Assembly: GCA_943704425.1 (NCBI GenBank)
Contig: CALSCP010001656.1
Location: forward strand, 35,584 to 83,670
DNA: 48,087 nucleotides
DNA from: Ministeria vibrans ATCC 50519
Lineage: Eukaryota; Opisthokonta; Filasterea
Direction of reading: 5' to 3'
The translations under genes and the position numbers were made by a program. Below the pieces are notes generated by a model, which worked only from the letters and a program-made list of their open reading frames with translations, did not search any database and was not told where the DNA came from. Shown piece by piece: positions 1 to 10,410 of this stretch. Each line of letters starts with the position of its first letter. Within the stretch, counting starts at the first letter, position 1.

Positions 1-57
<57 letters not shown>

Positions 58-118
58 TGATAGAGAGAGAGAATCAAAGTGATAGAGAGTGAGAAACAAA
101 GTGATAGAGAGAGAGAAA
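1..118. repeat. (GA)n microsatellite passing into a GATAGAGA minisatellite
   Basis: Pure GA dinucleotides fill about the first 53 bases. They are followed by units of the form gtgatagagagagaaacaaa. The same unit type recurs in an intron near 43.4-43.7 kb, and a gtgatgagagaga variant occurs near 22.1-22.5 kb. The array lies in the intron or flank before the first visible exon of the GH47 gene. Confidence 0.9.
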
Positions 119-148
119 CTAAGGAATAGAAGAGAGAATGAGTGTGTA

Positions 149-190
149 TGATATGATATGATATGATATGATATGATATGATATGATATG
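149..190. repeat. (ATATG)n pentanucleotide repeat
   Basis: About eight consecutive atatg units lie just upstream of the first visible GH47 exon, probably inside the preceding intron. Confidence 0.85.
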
Positions 191-235
191 ACTATAATTA
201 TGATATGATGTGATATAATATGTGATGTGGCGTAG

Positions 236-1564
236 CGGGATTTGGGGGACCGGCTGATGTGTGCATTTGAGACCAATTCCGGTGTGCCACTGTCGGACGT
301 GAATCTGCGCACGCGTAAGGCACACGGGCCCGCCTGGGGCAGCGACAGCTCCACCAGCGAAGTCACAACTATTCAGGTAGGGCCACATTATAGTGACTTT
401 TATATTCTCATCTTTTTCCACTTTGTTTTTCTCTCTATATTGCTCTGTTTCTTTTCTTTCCTCCTTCTATCACGTTCTTTCTTTTTCTCTATCACTTGGT
501 TTCTTCTCCTTTTTCTTTCTGTCACTTTCTTTCTCCCTCTCCTTCTCTTTTCTCTTCAGCTCGAGTTCAACTACCTGTCACGCGTCACAGGTGACCCCAA
601 GTACGCGGCTGCGGCCAACCGAGTGATGGATGTGGTGTTCCGGCAGCCCACGACGGACGGGCTGGTTCCGATCTGGATCAGCCCTGACAAGGGCACTTTC
701 CGCGGGTCCACCATCACCATGGGTGCACGCGGCGACTCCTACTACGAGTATCTCTTCAAGGGCTGGCTCCTGTCTCACAAGACAGATGTGCGCCTCAAGG
801 ATCAATACGAGAAGGTAGCAACAGCAGCAGCCGTGTGTGCGTCTATGTTGTTCACACTCACTCTCATGCATGCATACGTCGTATAACCCCTTTGACATAT
901 TTAGGCGGTCAAAGGGATTCGCAAGCATCTCGTCAAGACGACGCCGCACGGCCTTGTCATTGTAGGCGAGCTCATCTCAGGGTCCTTTTCGCCTAAAATG
1001 GACCATCTGGCGTGCTTCCTTCCCGGCGTGCTGGCGATGGGCGCGCACCACGGCCTGGCGTCCGCCGACCTCACACTAGGCAAGCAGGTCCTCGACACCT
1101 GTATCCGCACGTACACGTCGACGCCCACGGGCCTTGCCCCCGAGATCACCCACTTTAACATGGGCGGCGGCCAGGGTGGCAACGACATGATCATGAAGGC
1201 GCAGGACTCGCACAACCTGCTGCGCCCCGAGACCCTCGAGAGCATCTACTACATGTATCAGCTTACCAAGAACGAAACTTATCGCGACATTGGCTGGCGC
1301 ATCTTCCAGTCTTTTGAGAAGCACTGTCGCGTCTCCTCGGGCGGCTATACCTCGCTCAAGTCTGTCTTGCAGGTGCCACCACCCACCCGCGACAAGATGG
1401 AGAGCTTCTTCCTTGGCGAGACCCTCAAGTATCTTTTCCTGCTCTTCTCCGACGACTCTGTCATGTCTCTCGATCAATATGTCTGGAACACTGAGGCACA
1501 CGCTCTTCCCATCTATGACGATGACGACCAGACACAGGATGACACGGGCGCTCCTCTCATTTGA
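236..1564 (+). CDS. GH47 alpha-1,2-mannosidase, 3' part (partial gene)
   Basis: Class I alpha-1,2-mannosidase, which trims Man9 N-glycans in the ER or Golgi and so feeds both glycan maturation and glycoprotein degradation. Visible exons are 236-376, 560-814 and 905-1564, all joined in phase 0 (351 residues). The reading enters through an acceptor (gcgtag) at 235, so the N-terminal half lies outside the window. Family hallmarks are the block DLGDRL..AF, the segment EFNYLSRVTGDPKY, GARGDSYYEYLFKGWL, RPETLESIYYMY, and the C-terminal block FFLGETLKYLFLLFSDD followed by NTEAHALP. The final NTEAH block carries the conserved Thr that helps bind calcium in this family. The chain stops at TGA soon after it, so the catalytic domain ends normally. 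ER mannosidase I, EDEM and Golgi subtypes cannot be told apart from this half alone. Confidence 0.93.
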
Positions 1565-1573
1565 AAATCAAAA

Positions 1574-1579
1574 AATAAA
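1574..1579 (+). promoter_or_regulatory. poly(A) signal AATAAA of the GH47 gene
   Basis: An AATAAA hexamer lies 10 bases after the GH47 stop codon, within the 66-bp gap to the convergent bZIP-like gene. Confidence 0.45.
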
Positions 1580-1630
1580 AAATATGTACAATTACTTTCA
1601 CTTTTTGTTGTTGTTTTGTTCCGTTACGCG

Positions 1631-2461
1631 TTACAATGCTGCCGTCGAGGAAGAAGATGGCTCGACAGTTGTTGTAGATCGTTGCTGCTGGAGGAGTTCG
1701 GTTTTGCGGCGCTTGCGACTCTCCAACTGTTCCAACAGCTCGCGCTTCTTCTCCACTCTTCCTTCGTGTGCGGCATCCTCAGCCGCCTGTGCAGCCAAGA
1801 CTGCTTCCAACTCGTCCACTTCAGAACTTGCTGCTGCTGTTGCAGCTGTGGCTGTAGTTGTTGGTGTTGAAGACGACTCTGCGGTCGTTGTGGACTGTTG
1901 CTGCAAGAGCGCCGTCTTGCGTCGCTGCAGGTCCTCCAGCTGTTCCACCAACATGCGCTTCTTCTCCACTCTTCCTTCGTGTGCGGCATCCTCAGCCGCC
2001 TGTGCAGCCAAGACTGCTTCCAACTCGTCCACTTCAGAACTTGCTGCTGCTGTTGCAGCTGTAGCTGTAGTTGTTGGTGTTGAAGACGACTCTGCGGTCG
2101 CTGTGGACTGCTGCTGCAGGAGCGCCGTCTTGCGTCGCTGCAGGTCCTCCAGCTGCTCCACCAACATGCGCTTCTTCTCCAAACGTGCCTCATGCGCGGC
2201 GTTTTCAGCCTCCTTCTCGGCCAAGACCGCCTCCAGCTCTTCGCATTGAGCCTCCTCAGCGGCCACGACGGCCGGCAGCCCGTCCTCCTCTTGCTTCTTC
2301 CGGTCGCGGTGACGCTTTGCAGCAATGCGGTTGAGCTCTCTCTGGCGCACCTCGACGGCCTTGTCACGCGCCGCGTCGCTGTCCAAAGACTCCAAATACA
2401 TTTGAAAGGCCGGTAGTGCAAGGGCGCCCAGCATCTGCTGCATCTCCTTGTCCTTTTTCAT
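1631..2461 (-). CDS. coiled-coil protein with a bZIP-like basic region and three internal repeats
   Basis: Intronless gene of 276 residues. Residues 41-57 contain NRIAAKRHRDRKK, which fits the bZIP basic-region pattern (N-x2-A-A-x2-x-R-x-R-K). A DGLP stretch then interrupts the heptads, so the zipper is not directly continuous and DNA binding is only a suggestion. The rest is a charged coiled coil in which a block of 71 residues (ELEAVLA... VEKKRMLVEQLEDLQRRK, then a Thr/Ala/Ser-rich linker) occurs three times. The last copy is the most diverged at the protein level. Leu, Glu, Gln and Ala dominate. The gene is divergent from the neighbouring small conserved gene with only 108 bp between start codons, so they probably share a promoter. 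Alternative view: a structural coiled-coil protein rather than a transcription factor. Confidence 0.75.
   Translation of the reverse strand: MKKDKEMQQMLGALALPAFQMYLESLDSDAARDKAVEVRQRELNRIAAKRHRDRKKQEEDGLPAVVAAEEAQCEELEAVLAEKEAENAAHEARLEKKRMLVEQLEDLQRRKTALLQQQSTATAESSSTPTTTATAATAAASSEVDELEAVLAAQAAEDAAHEGRVEKKRMLVEQLEDLQRRKTALLQQQSTTTAESSSTPTTTATAATAAASSEVDELEAVLAAQAAEDAAHEGRVEKKRELLEQLESRKRRKTELLQQQRSTTTVEPSSSSTAAL
1742..2180 (-). repeat. 213-bp in-frame tandem repeat
   Basis: The marker gcgcttcttctcc recurs at 1742, 1955 and 2168, exactly 213 bases apart. The two downstream units are close to identical, while the third (nearest the gene start) is diverged beyond its first part. The period equals 71 codons, so copy-number change keeps the reading frame. 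Confidence 0.9.
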
Positions 2462-2569
2462 CGTTCGTTGAATATTAAAGGAGTAAATTTATTTACTTTA
2501 CTGATCTTGCGAAATGCTGACGGGTCGTTCAGAATTGAGAATTCACTTATCAACGCATTTCTTTCAGCT
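2462..2569. promoter_or_regulatory. short bidirectional promoter region
   Basis: 108 bp separate two divergent start codons (2461 on minus, 2570 on plus). A pyrimidine-rich acceptor-like sequence, ttctttcag, ends 2 bases before the plus-strand ATG. A small 5'UTR intron is therefore possible, but I see no decisive donor. Confidence 0.4.
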
Positions 2570-2938
2570 ATGCCAAAGTCGTCGTCGTCGTCATCGTCGT
2601 CGGAACCCGTCGCGGATGTTGATCCGGCGCTGATCCGATTTACTCACTCGCGCATCCGTCCGCTCTTTTCGGACGGTCGTGAAGTGCGCGCGACTCTTGC
2701 AGACATTCTGGCGGGCAAGACACAGGTGTCGGACATCCCCATGCTTGCAGTGATCATGGTCGACGGCGAGCACTACTCCATGAACAACCGGCGGCTGTGG
2801 GTCTTCAAGGAGCTGCGCGCACGCGACTTCCTCCAAACCATCCCGGTGCGACTCAAGCCTCCGCCAGACGGCAAGCGCATGAGCGACCGCTTCACTCCGG
2901 CCGGCTGTGCCCTCTCGGCGAAGTTCCAGAGGAAGTAG
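2570..2938 (+). CDS. small conserved protein of unknown function (IRFTHSRIRPLFS / NNRRLW type)
   Basis: Single exon, 122 residues, with a Ser-rich N-terminus (polymorphic TCG/TCA codons at 2578-2600). The folded part carries IRFTHSRIRPLFSDGR, TLADILAGKTQVSDIPML and YSMNNRRLWVFKELR. I recall this pattern from many hypothetical proteins of diverse protists, algae and fungi; its NNRRLW core resembles ParB/sulfiredoxin-like folds, but I would not assign an activity. There is no signal peptide or membrane segment, so it is probably cytosolic or nuclear. The ATG at 2570 is preferred because upstream in-frame codons run into the neighbouring gene's promoter. Confidence 0.75.
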   Translation: MPKSSSSSSSSEPVADVDPALIRFTHSRIRPLFSDGREVRATLADILAGKTQVSDIPMLAVIMVDGEHYSMNNRRLWVFKELRARDFLQTIPVRLKPPPDGKRMSDRFTPAGCALSAKFQRK

Positions 2939-2984
2939 TGTCACTGTGTGCCCACGAATGAAGGTGCGGCATGGGCAGTGGGCG

Positions 2985-3016
<32 letters not shown>

Positions 3017-3311
3017 GACAGAGAGAGAGAGTGAAAGAGAGATGCTGAGACTGTGCTTCTGTCTGGTCGTAGGATGGAAAGAAGACCTCGCCAGCACGTG
3101 TCATATCACAATACCAGAGCAGGAATGATGTAGCTAACGTCCTCTTGACGGGCAGAAAATGTAAAGACCGATATGTCTCTCGAATCTTTGAATTGTTTAA
3201 ATCACTTCATAGTTAATATTGATGATGCACTTCATTCATTTTTTATATTCGGATTGTCGTTGCCAACATCCGTCGAAGCATCTATCAAAGAAACACAGTT
3301 TTACATGGAAT
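2939..3311 (+). other. intergenic region with (GT)n
   Basis: The gap of about 370 bp between the small conserved gene and the kinase gene holds a (GT)n run at about 2996-3017 followed by GA-rich sequence, then AT-rich DNA before the kinase ATG. No further gene is seen. It must contain the kinase promoter. Confidence 0.6.
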
Positions 3312-6239
3312 ATGAATAGATACGAAGTTCGTGAGGTGTTGGGTGACGGCTCGTTTGGTTCGGTGCTCAAAGTAAGCCTCTCTCACACTCTCTCTGTGTG
3401 TGTGTGTGTTGAATCGTGTCTTGTTAACAAGATATCGCATGTAGTCGTCATAGCATAGCTTGCTACTGTGCCATGGCGCACGCAAGCGCTCTATTTAAGC
3501 ACAAAACGCAACTTGTTTGTATTGTTGCTTCGTAACTTTCCCTCGCAACGACGTTAACGCCCCAGCGGCACGCTCTATTCCTTACAACCTGCGCTGTCCG
3601 TTCTGTGACTCTCCCATCTTGTTCCCTAGAGCCCAGTAGACTCGGCTCGGTCGCCTTTATCGCTTTAGTCGCCATCTCAATATTTCGATGCTGTGTTAAT
3701 TTTGAATTATGCCAATATCTGTCAAAACTTGAAGTGACTCGGTTTTATAACTATAGGCACGCTGTAAAAAGACCAACGAGATAGTGGCTGTAAAAAAGGT
3801 ACGCACAGAGTGAGAGAGTGCGCGAGAGAATCAGAGAAAGAGACAAGGTTAAGAGAAGGGACAAAAGATTTTATGGTGCATTGATCAGAGCACACTAATT
3901 ATAACTATAATTATAATAATAATAATAATAAAATAATTATTATTACGTCTTTTGATATACTATAATTATAATTATATATATATATATATACAGATGAAAC
4001 AAAAGTTCTACAGTTGGGAAGAGTGTCTCAAACTGAGAGAAGTGACGTCGCTCAAGAAACTGAATCATGCCAACATTGTCAAACTGAAAGAGGTATGGGC
4101 AACACTCGATGTCACACGCGAAAGGTAAAGGGTCTTTTTGAATATAGGTGATTCGGGACCATGACGAACTACATTTCATCTTTGAGTACATGGAGGAGAA
4201 TCTGTACCAACGCATCAAGGACCGCAAGGAACTCTTTGGCAACAAGGACGTGCGCAACATGGTCTTCCAAGTGTTCCAGGGCCTCTCCTTCATGCACAAA
4301 CACGGTTTCTTCCATCGCGATCTCAAGCCGGAGAATCTTCTGTGCACCGGTGACACTGTAAAACTGGCCGACTTTGGCCTGGCGCGGGAAACACGCTCGC
4401 TTCCACCCTACACCGAGTACGTGAGCACGCGGTGGTACCGGGCGCCCGAGATCCTCTTGCGCTCCACCAACTACAACTCGCCCATCGATATCTGGGCCAT
4501 GGCGGCCATCATGGCCGAGCTGTGCTCTCTCACCGCCCTTTTCCCTGGCTCCTCCGAGGTACGTATATAATAATATTATTATAATAATATTTAATAAAAT
4601 AATTCGAAGAAGAAGAATACAACCCATTTTTATTAAAGGGGATCGATACTCAGTGTCAATTGTCACGCAAAACTCTAACAAAATTTATTATACTTAATAC
4701 GTCTTATTAGAATAATAATATAATTATTACGCTCACTTTTTCTAGTTGGATCAACTGTATAAGATTGTGACAGTGCTGGGCACTCCAAACAAGAGCGAAT
4801 GGCCCGACGGAATCCGCCTTGCTGAAGACATGCGCTTTCACTGGCCCAAAGCCACAAAGACCCCTCTCGAGTCTCTTGTAAGGCAAAAAGTCCGCAAAAA
4901 GCACGTTATTATATGTTCATCATAATTATCATTGTGACTGAGCTTGCTACACTTATAGGTGCCATCAGCGTCGCCCGCTGCGCTCTCCTTGCTCTCCGAC
5001 ATGCTGCAATACGACCCCTCTAAACGTCCCACTGCCTCACAGTGTCTTCAGCACGAATACTTTCGCGTCGGCCCGTCCCTTCCCACCATTACGTCTCCAA
5101 GCACCTCGAGCTCTACTCGCGCACCCCCCACCAAACGTAAGCACACCGATCTCACCAGCCCTGTTCCAGCCAAGCCAGTCCAACAGCTCGTAAGCCAGCC
5201 CAAGGTCCCGCCTGTGCTCTCTCCCCCCGCCGCTGCTCTCCCAGCCGTCTCCGCCTCTCTTGGTGACGACGAGTTTGACTTTCTCATGAACAACATTGAG
5301 CAAAGCGCTGTCCTACCTCCCATCAGCGCGCCTCATGTAGACCCCTTGCCCAGTCCGGATCCATCAGCATCAAAATCCACTAGACCTGTCGTACCGTCGT
5401 CGCAACCCGAGCCCTTCTCACCAGTCGCAGGTGTGCGGCGCAGCAGTGGCTCAGGAACCCTCGACGGCACTCGCCAAGAGTCCCACGAGTCATCGGGTCC
5501 TCGAAAGTCACAGCGCATTGCCCGTGAGAGTTCACTTCCCACATCGACCAACATCAACCAATTGCAAGCCAGTCCTACTACTACTTCTACTACCACTACT
5601 ACTACTACTAAATCTGCGACTACTACTCGTCCATCCAACAAGAAGACTCCACTCAAGGCGTCCACCTCCGACCTTGATCTACTCGAACAGGCCCTGGCCG
5701 AGTTTGACGATGACTTTGCGTCAACGCCCGTTGTCCCGTCCCCTCAGCCCTCAAAATCAGTTCTTCCGTACGTCCCCACCTTTTTTTTTCTCATCTCAAC
5801 TCTTCTTCTTTACTCTTCTTCTTTCTAATGGGTTGTATTCTTCTTCTTCTTCTTCTTCTTTCTAATGGTTTTTGTCGTCTCGTGTAGTCGGGCGCGCAAA
5901 CAAACGACACCCACTAAACACGCGAGTGGAAGCACACACAGTGGCTCGCTCACCAATCTCGCCCACCGCTCTGGCTCCAGTGGCTCTCGCTCCAACCTTT
6001 TTGCGGGCCGTCGCTCCTCCATCACTCCTACACGATCACCCCTCTATCGCACTGGCTCCTCTGCCTCTGCCTCGTCCCTCACCACCACTGCAACCCTCCC
6101 TTCCACTACCACCGCCATTGCTCCTGCTCCACCACCACCCACCACCAACACCGCGACTACTCCTCCACTCTCATTGCCTCCCTGGAACGCACCTCCCACC
6201 TCCAGCGTCGCTTCCAAATACGCCCATCCTCGCTTGTAG
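3312..6239 (+). CDS. MAK/ICK (RCK family) ciliary protein kinase
   Basis: Ser/Thr kinase of the MAK/ICK/LF4 group, which limits ciliary length and acts with intraflagellar transport. Seven exons: 3312-3371, 3757-3798, 3994-4092, 4148-4558, 4746-4877, 4959-5767, 5888-6239 (634 residues). The kinase domain is complete: glycine loop GDGSFGSV (residues 11-18), VAVKK with the catalytic Lys at about 33, HRDLKPEN (123), DFG (142), activation loop [16 protein letters not shown] (TEY at 156-158), and SPIDIWA. It ends near residue 290 with [13 protein letters not shown]. Animal MAK has TDY in the loop; TEY is a conservative change. The long C-terminal tail is Ser/Thr/Pro-rich and low complexity with a run of Thr, as in other family members, and is probably a regulatory, phosphorylated tail. 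MKS1, another ciliary gene, lies 1.4 kb further on. Confidence 0.95.
4606..4640 (-). repeat. dispersed gggttgtattcttcttc repeat, copy in kinase intron 4
   Basis: Reverse-complement copy of the 10.1 kb core (gaagaagaagaatacaaccc followed by attttt), inside the fourth intron of the MAK-like gene. Confidence 0.65.
5827..5868 (+). repeat. dispersed gggttgtattcttcttc repeat, copy in kinase intron 6
   Basis: Forward copy (taatgggttgtattcttctt, then further ctt units), inside the sixth intron of the MAK-like gene. Here the core is followed by a longer CTT run. Confidence 0.65.
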
Positions 6240-6271
6240 CTGTCATGCAATCACGTTAACCATTGTTGTAA

Positions 6272-6277
6272 AATAAA
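6272..6277 (+). promoter_or_regulatory. poly(A) signal AATAAA of the kinase gene
   Basis: The hexamer lies 33 bases after the kinase stop codon, inside the 77-bp gap to the convergent LIM gene. Confidence 0.45.
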
Positions 6278-6316
6278 AATTTTAATACACTGAACTCTTC
6301 AACTCTCTTTTTTTGG

Positions 6317-7551
6317 TCATTGACGCATTTTCTCGTGAGCATTTCGGCGCTCGCGCTCACACTCCTCGTGATACATCTTCTTGTTGGCACACACAATGCG
6401 ACCCGACAATTCGCCGTTCGCCGTAATCACATTGAAGCACTTGGCACAACGCGGCCCTGCATACCGGTCATAGCATTCCTCGTGGTAGTTCTTACCCTCA
6501 TACGTGCCCCACCGCCCCGAGTACCCCTGTGACGCATCCGCGAGCAGTGGCGTGCAGCAGTATGAGCATTTAGGGACCATCTTGCGCGCGTAACACTCGC
6601 TGTGATAGTATGTGCGTCCCTCCTGACACGCATTTCCACTGAAGCCCCTATGACGAATGGAAGAGGAAGAAGAAGTTTTATAAATTTAAAGAGAAAACAG
6701 ATTGGGTCCCCCTGCTCAAGAATTCGATAATTGAATTCAATCCATTTAATGAAGAATGAAAGAATCAGAATCAAGTGCGGAAAGCTCCACGTCGAAGTTA
6801 TATAATCGCTTACTTGAGTTTATCACACTCGATGCGTTCGAGACATCGACCACAAATAGGTGGATCGTCCACGTCCACTGACGTCGCTGGCCAGTGATCA
6901 TAGGAGTAGACCGGCTTCTCCGAGTAGGGTGGTGGCTGTGAATCGTCGAGAGGCGGAAGACCCGGCTCGTCGGGTGCCTTGACGCTCTTCGCCGTGTACT
7001 GTGGTGGCGCCGTCTCCACGCCTGCCCCGGTGTATGGTCGATACGGCGGCAGGGAGTCTTCGCTCATGCTGGCCATGGGCGCACTCGCAAGCGCGGCCGT
7101 TGCCGGGGACGCCCGTCGCAATCCTGCGCCCCTACGTGCACACACAGTACTTTTAGCGTTCGCGTCGAGTGTCGGATTTCCGCCATACGTTGCGATCGAC
7201 ACGCCACCGATATCCGTGATGTCTCGCTCGGCAAGGGGTTTGCACGAAAGCGCGCGCTCTCGTTCGGCCCGAGCCTCCTACAAGTTCAAAGGTTGAGTTT
7301 CCTTTTTTCTCTCACTTTTCTCTTGTTTTCTCAAAAACATTGGCTCTTGTTTTCGTTACACGCGCGCGCTTCTCTTGGGCAAGACGTGCAGCATTGAGCA
7401 AATCTTCTTGCTCACGACAAATGCGCCTTTGTCGATCGCGTTCTTCACGCTCGCGCTTTTCGGCGTCAGCCTTCTCCTTGGCCAAACGGAGGCGCTCTTG
7501 ATCAGCCGCCTGTCGAGCCAGGCGTTCGCGGTGTTCTTCTTCAGGGTCCAT
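6317..7551 (-). CDS. LIM-domain protein with charged coiled-coil N-terminus
   Basis: Three exons on the minus strand: 7551-7360, 7277-6814, 6647-6317 (328 residues). Joins use donors GTAACG and GTAAGC and acceptors ttgtag and catag. Residues 1-80 are a Glu/Arg/Lys/Ala-rich helix (DPEEEHRERLARQAADQER...). A Pro/Tyr-rich disordered middle (PPYRPYTGAG, PPPYSEKPVYSYD) contains PPPY motifs that could bind WW domains. The C-terminus has zinc-binding LIM signatures: CGRCLERIECDKL, YYHSECYARKMVPKCSYC, NYHEECYDRYAGPRCAKCFN and MYHEECERERR. The Cys/His spacing supports at least two LIM modules, the first somewhat irregular. LIM proteins usually scaffold actin or signalling complexes; the partner here is unknown. 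It shares a 102-bp divergent promoter with MKS1. Confidence 0.88.
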
Positions 7552-7653
7552 CTTCAAAGAAGAAAATATTTGAAGGTGAATTTTATTGGTGATGTGATGA
7601 TTCAATAAATTTAATAATTATTATTGTGTTATTATTATTATTATTATTCTTTT
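7552..7653. promoter_or_regulatory. bidirectional promoter between LIM and MKS1 genes
   Basis: Only 102 AT-rich bases separate the two divergent start codons. The plus-strand side carries a short (ATT)n run at about 7631-7648. Confidence 0.45.
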
Positions 7654-10045
7654 ATGTCTTCGGCTGAACTATTGAAAGATTCCCACACAGTGGATGCCAG
7701 CTCAACTGGTTCGAGAGAGCCGACTTCCTCTGGTGATGGTTGCGCCGAATGGTGCGGACCACAGGTCGCAAGAGCGATGGAAACGATCGGGCACTCTTGC
7801 ACTCTCTGTTGCTCTGCCACAAGTGCCACATGCTCGTCGTGTGGTTCGTCTCTTGCCGAGCATGCCGCTGACCTCCTTTATGGGTGTAAGCGGTGCGGCC
7901 GTGGCATGGCAACCGCCTCAAAACGTGCCAAAAATGCCTGTGTCGCCTGTCTTCCTCGTCTCGCCAACTACCTGCGTTTACACCATGTCGAACTCTCAGA
8001 CTCGGTCGACCGAGACTCTTCACAACTCAAGGGTGCCTTCTATCGTTCTAGCGACCCCCATGAGAACTTTGTACGCGTGAACTTTTGAGAAAGGAAAAAG
8101 AAAAGAAAAGAGAGGGACACACACGACGCTGATTGACGGGTGCGACTGTTTGTAGGCGATTCGAGTTGTGCTCAGACGCGTCACTGCACGTCGCCCTGCG
8201 CCTGCAGTACGTGCCGCCGTCAAAGCAGGACAACAAGAGAGCGACGCATTTGAAATGCAAGAGATTGTTGCCGAGGCTGTGGCGTCACGAGCGGCACAGG
8301 TGCCAGAGCAGGCCGTGGAGCGAGTGTTTCGTTGGCAAGAAAAGGTCTTCTCCCAGGCGGAAGTTGCTCGACTGCGCAATCCTGCCTTCTGCTTCACGCC
8401 CCAAGAGCACAAGTATCACCAAAAAATTCGTCAGCGTGAACAGCAAGCCGCTGCCATGGCAGGTGTGCATCAGGGGGGAAGCTCTGACACGAGCGGTGAG
8501 TTTGTCTACTCGGACGTCCACGAAGACACCTTCACCGACACCTACGAACGTCTCTATCGCGTGGTCGACTCGGACGACGCGCTTTCCGAACGTCTTGTCA
8601 ACGACATTGTTCAGGGACGCCGTGCCACAAGCAGCATGAACAGCGCTAACATGAGCAGCAACGTGAACGCTTTTGGTCAGTCCGCCTGGCGACACACGCA
8701 AGCACCCGTAGTGCCTAAAGCGGATCGCTTTGCTTCTTCCGTGTCTCATCGCTCCATGCTTATTCGTGCGGCAGTGGTCAGTGCTAGTAATTCGGCATTC
8801 GAGCAAGAGGACTACACTAATGATACGCCGTCCGCTCATGATCAATATGCACCACTTGACCGACTCAGCAGGAGTGATGACGATCAGGTGCTTGTGTATG
8901 CGACGCTTGACGACGCAGGCGTGCTCTACATCCGTCCCGACTTTAGTGCACCTCATGCGGCCCCGTACCGCTTTACTACGGCGTCGCACGATGTGTACGA
9001 GTATCGCATTGAGAACGCCTCCAAGGCACCCTCGTCGGACGCTCTCCGAGTCGAAGAGTGCGCACTGCACGATCTCTACCGGCGCCACTGGACGCATGTG
9101 CAGCGGGCGGTTGGCATGGACTTTGCTGCGCCCCCACCAAAGCAGGTGAGACGTGTCCATGTGCTCGGAGAGCTCGTGGGCGCACGGTGTTTTGAACGAG
9201 ACAATCTCATGGTGCACTACCATGTGGACTTGCCACGGGGCTGGACTGTGCTCGAGGGGGCTCGCACCGTGCTCTCGGGTGTCACGCATGTCAGTCGAGT
9301 GCGTGCCACGTCAAACCGAGAACGAGAGCGTGTCAGCAACTCCTACACCCAACACCGCGTTGCACACTTTGCAATGCCCTTTGAGTTTGACCTGGAACAG
9401 CTGCAGAGTGATGACGATGCTGATCTAAATATTGATCATGATCTTGAAAGCTCTCGTGGCGCGCCACAGGAACACCCACGCGTGTACTTACAAGTGTCGT
9501 CGCTGGACACATGGGACCGCTTCTCCGTCGAGGGCTACGGCTATGTGGATGTGCCCGCTCAGCCCGGACGTACCCAGCATGCCATTGCAACATGGAGACC
9601 GCTGGCGTCGCTGTCGAGTCAAGTGCGACGCTTCTTCATTGGCTCCGCGCCCGAACTCGACGACATCCGCTTCACAGCACCGCGCACCACATTGGAGCAC
9701 TCTACTCCCAGTAGCGCTAGCAGCAGCACACACACGGCCGCAAGCAAGTTTGGTCTGCGCACCCAATCCTCGGGCATAGTAGACGTCCGTTTCAACGTCA
9801 TCCACCATCACCATGACCAGGAGCGCGCCGACGCGTGTCGCCCATGTGATTCCTCCTCGAGCACACAACCAGCACGTCGCCCCTCCATCCCTCTTGCTCT
9901 ACCGCACTCCCGCCCGCCTTCACTGCCCACCTCCATTGGTGCGTCCATGTACCAGAGCACTGCGTCTGTCCTTGATGCCTTTGCTCGTGCTCGTCGTCGT
10001 CTCGCCGAGCAACGCGCCTCCATGCGCTCCGAGAGTCACGTTTGA
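7654..10045 (+). CDS. MKS1: MKS1-like transition-zone protein (B9 domain)
   Basis: Two exons, 7654-8070 and 8156-10045, joined in phase 0 (donor GTACGC, acceptor ttgtag), 768 residues. MKS1 is a B9-domain subunit of the ciliary transition-zone gate. Evidence: FRWQEKVFSQAE near residue 200, typical of the MKS1 N-terminal half; then the B9 domain at about residues 470-640 with VHVLGELVGARCFE, HYHVDLPRGW, PRVYLQVSSLDTWDR, VEGYGYVDVPAQPG, TWRPLASL and RRFFIGSAPELDD. These blocks match MKS1 rather than B9D1 or B9D2, which are about 200 residues long. The first exon encodes a Cys-rich segment (CTLCCSATSATCSSC, CKRCGRGM, CVACLPRL) that resembles a small zinc-ribbon and is not something I recall from animal MKS1. 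The protein is longer than human MKS1 (559) because of this N-terminus and disordered inserts. Confidence 0.93.
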
Positions 10046-10082
10046 GTCGCAAACGATGCGTTTGGGTTGACAATTGTTTAAT

Positions 10083-10410
10083 ATATAATAAATGGGTTGT
10101 ATTCTTCTTCTTCTAATATATAATAATAATAATAGGAAAAATAAATAGACAATCAAGAGCTGTACTCAATGTCAAAACAAAACTATATAAAAAACAAAGA
10201 GCAGCACAATACTTCCGTCGTAGACTTCCAGACGAGAGAAAGAAGCCCATAGACCCACTGATACACCCATAAAAAGAACGTGCGGAGGCACAGGTAGACC
10301 CTGTACACAGCAGTCTCTAGTCCCACCAGTGGGGCAAACTGCGGCGCTCTTGCTCGTTAATAATAATAATAATAAGAAGAAGAAGAAGAATACAACCCAT
10401 TTATTAAATG

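Noticed and set aside
377-559. Open frames rich in Phe, Ser and Leu between two GH47 exons
   Set aside because: The stretch is a pyrimidine-rich intron with clear donor and acceptor; the translated product is low complexity.
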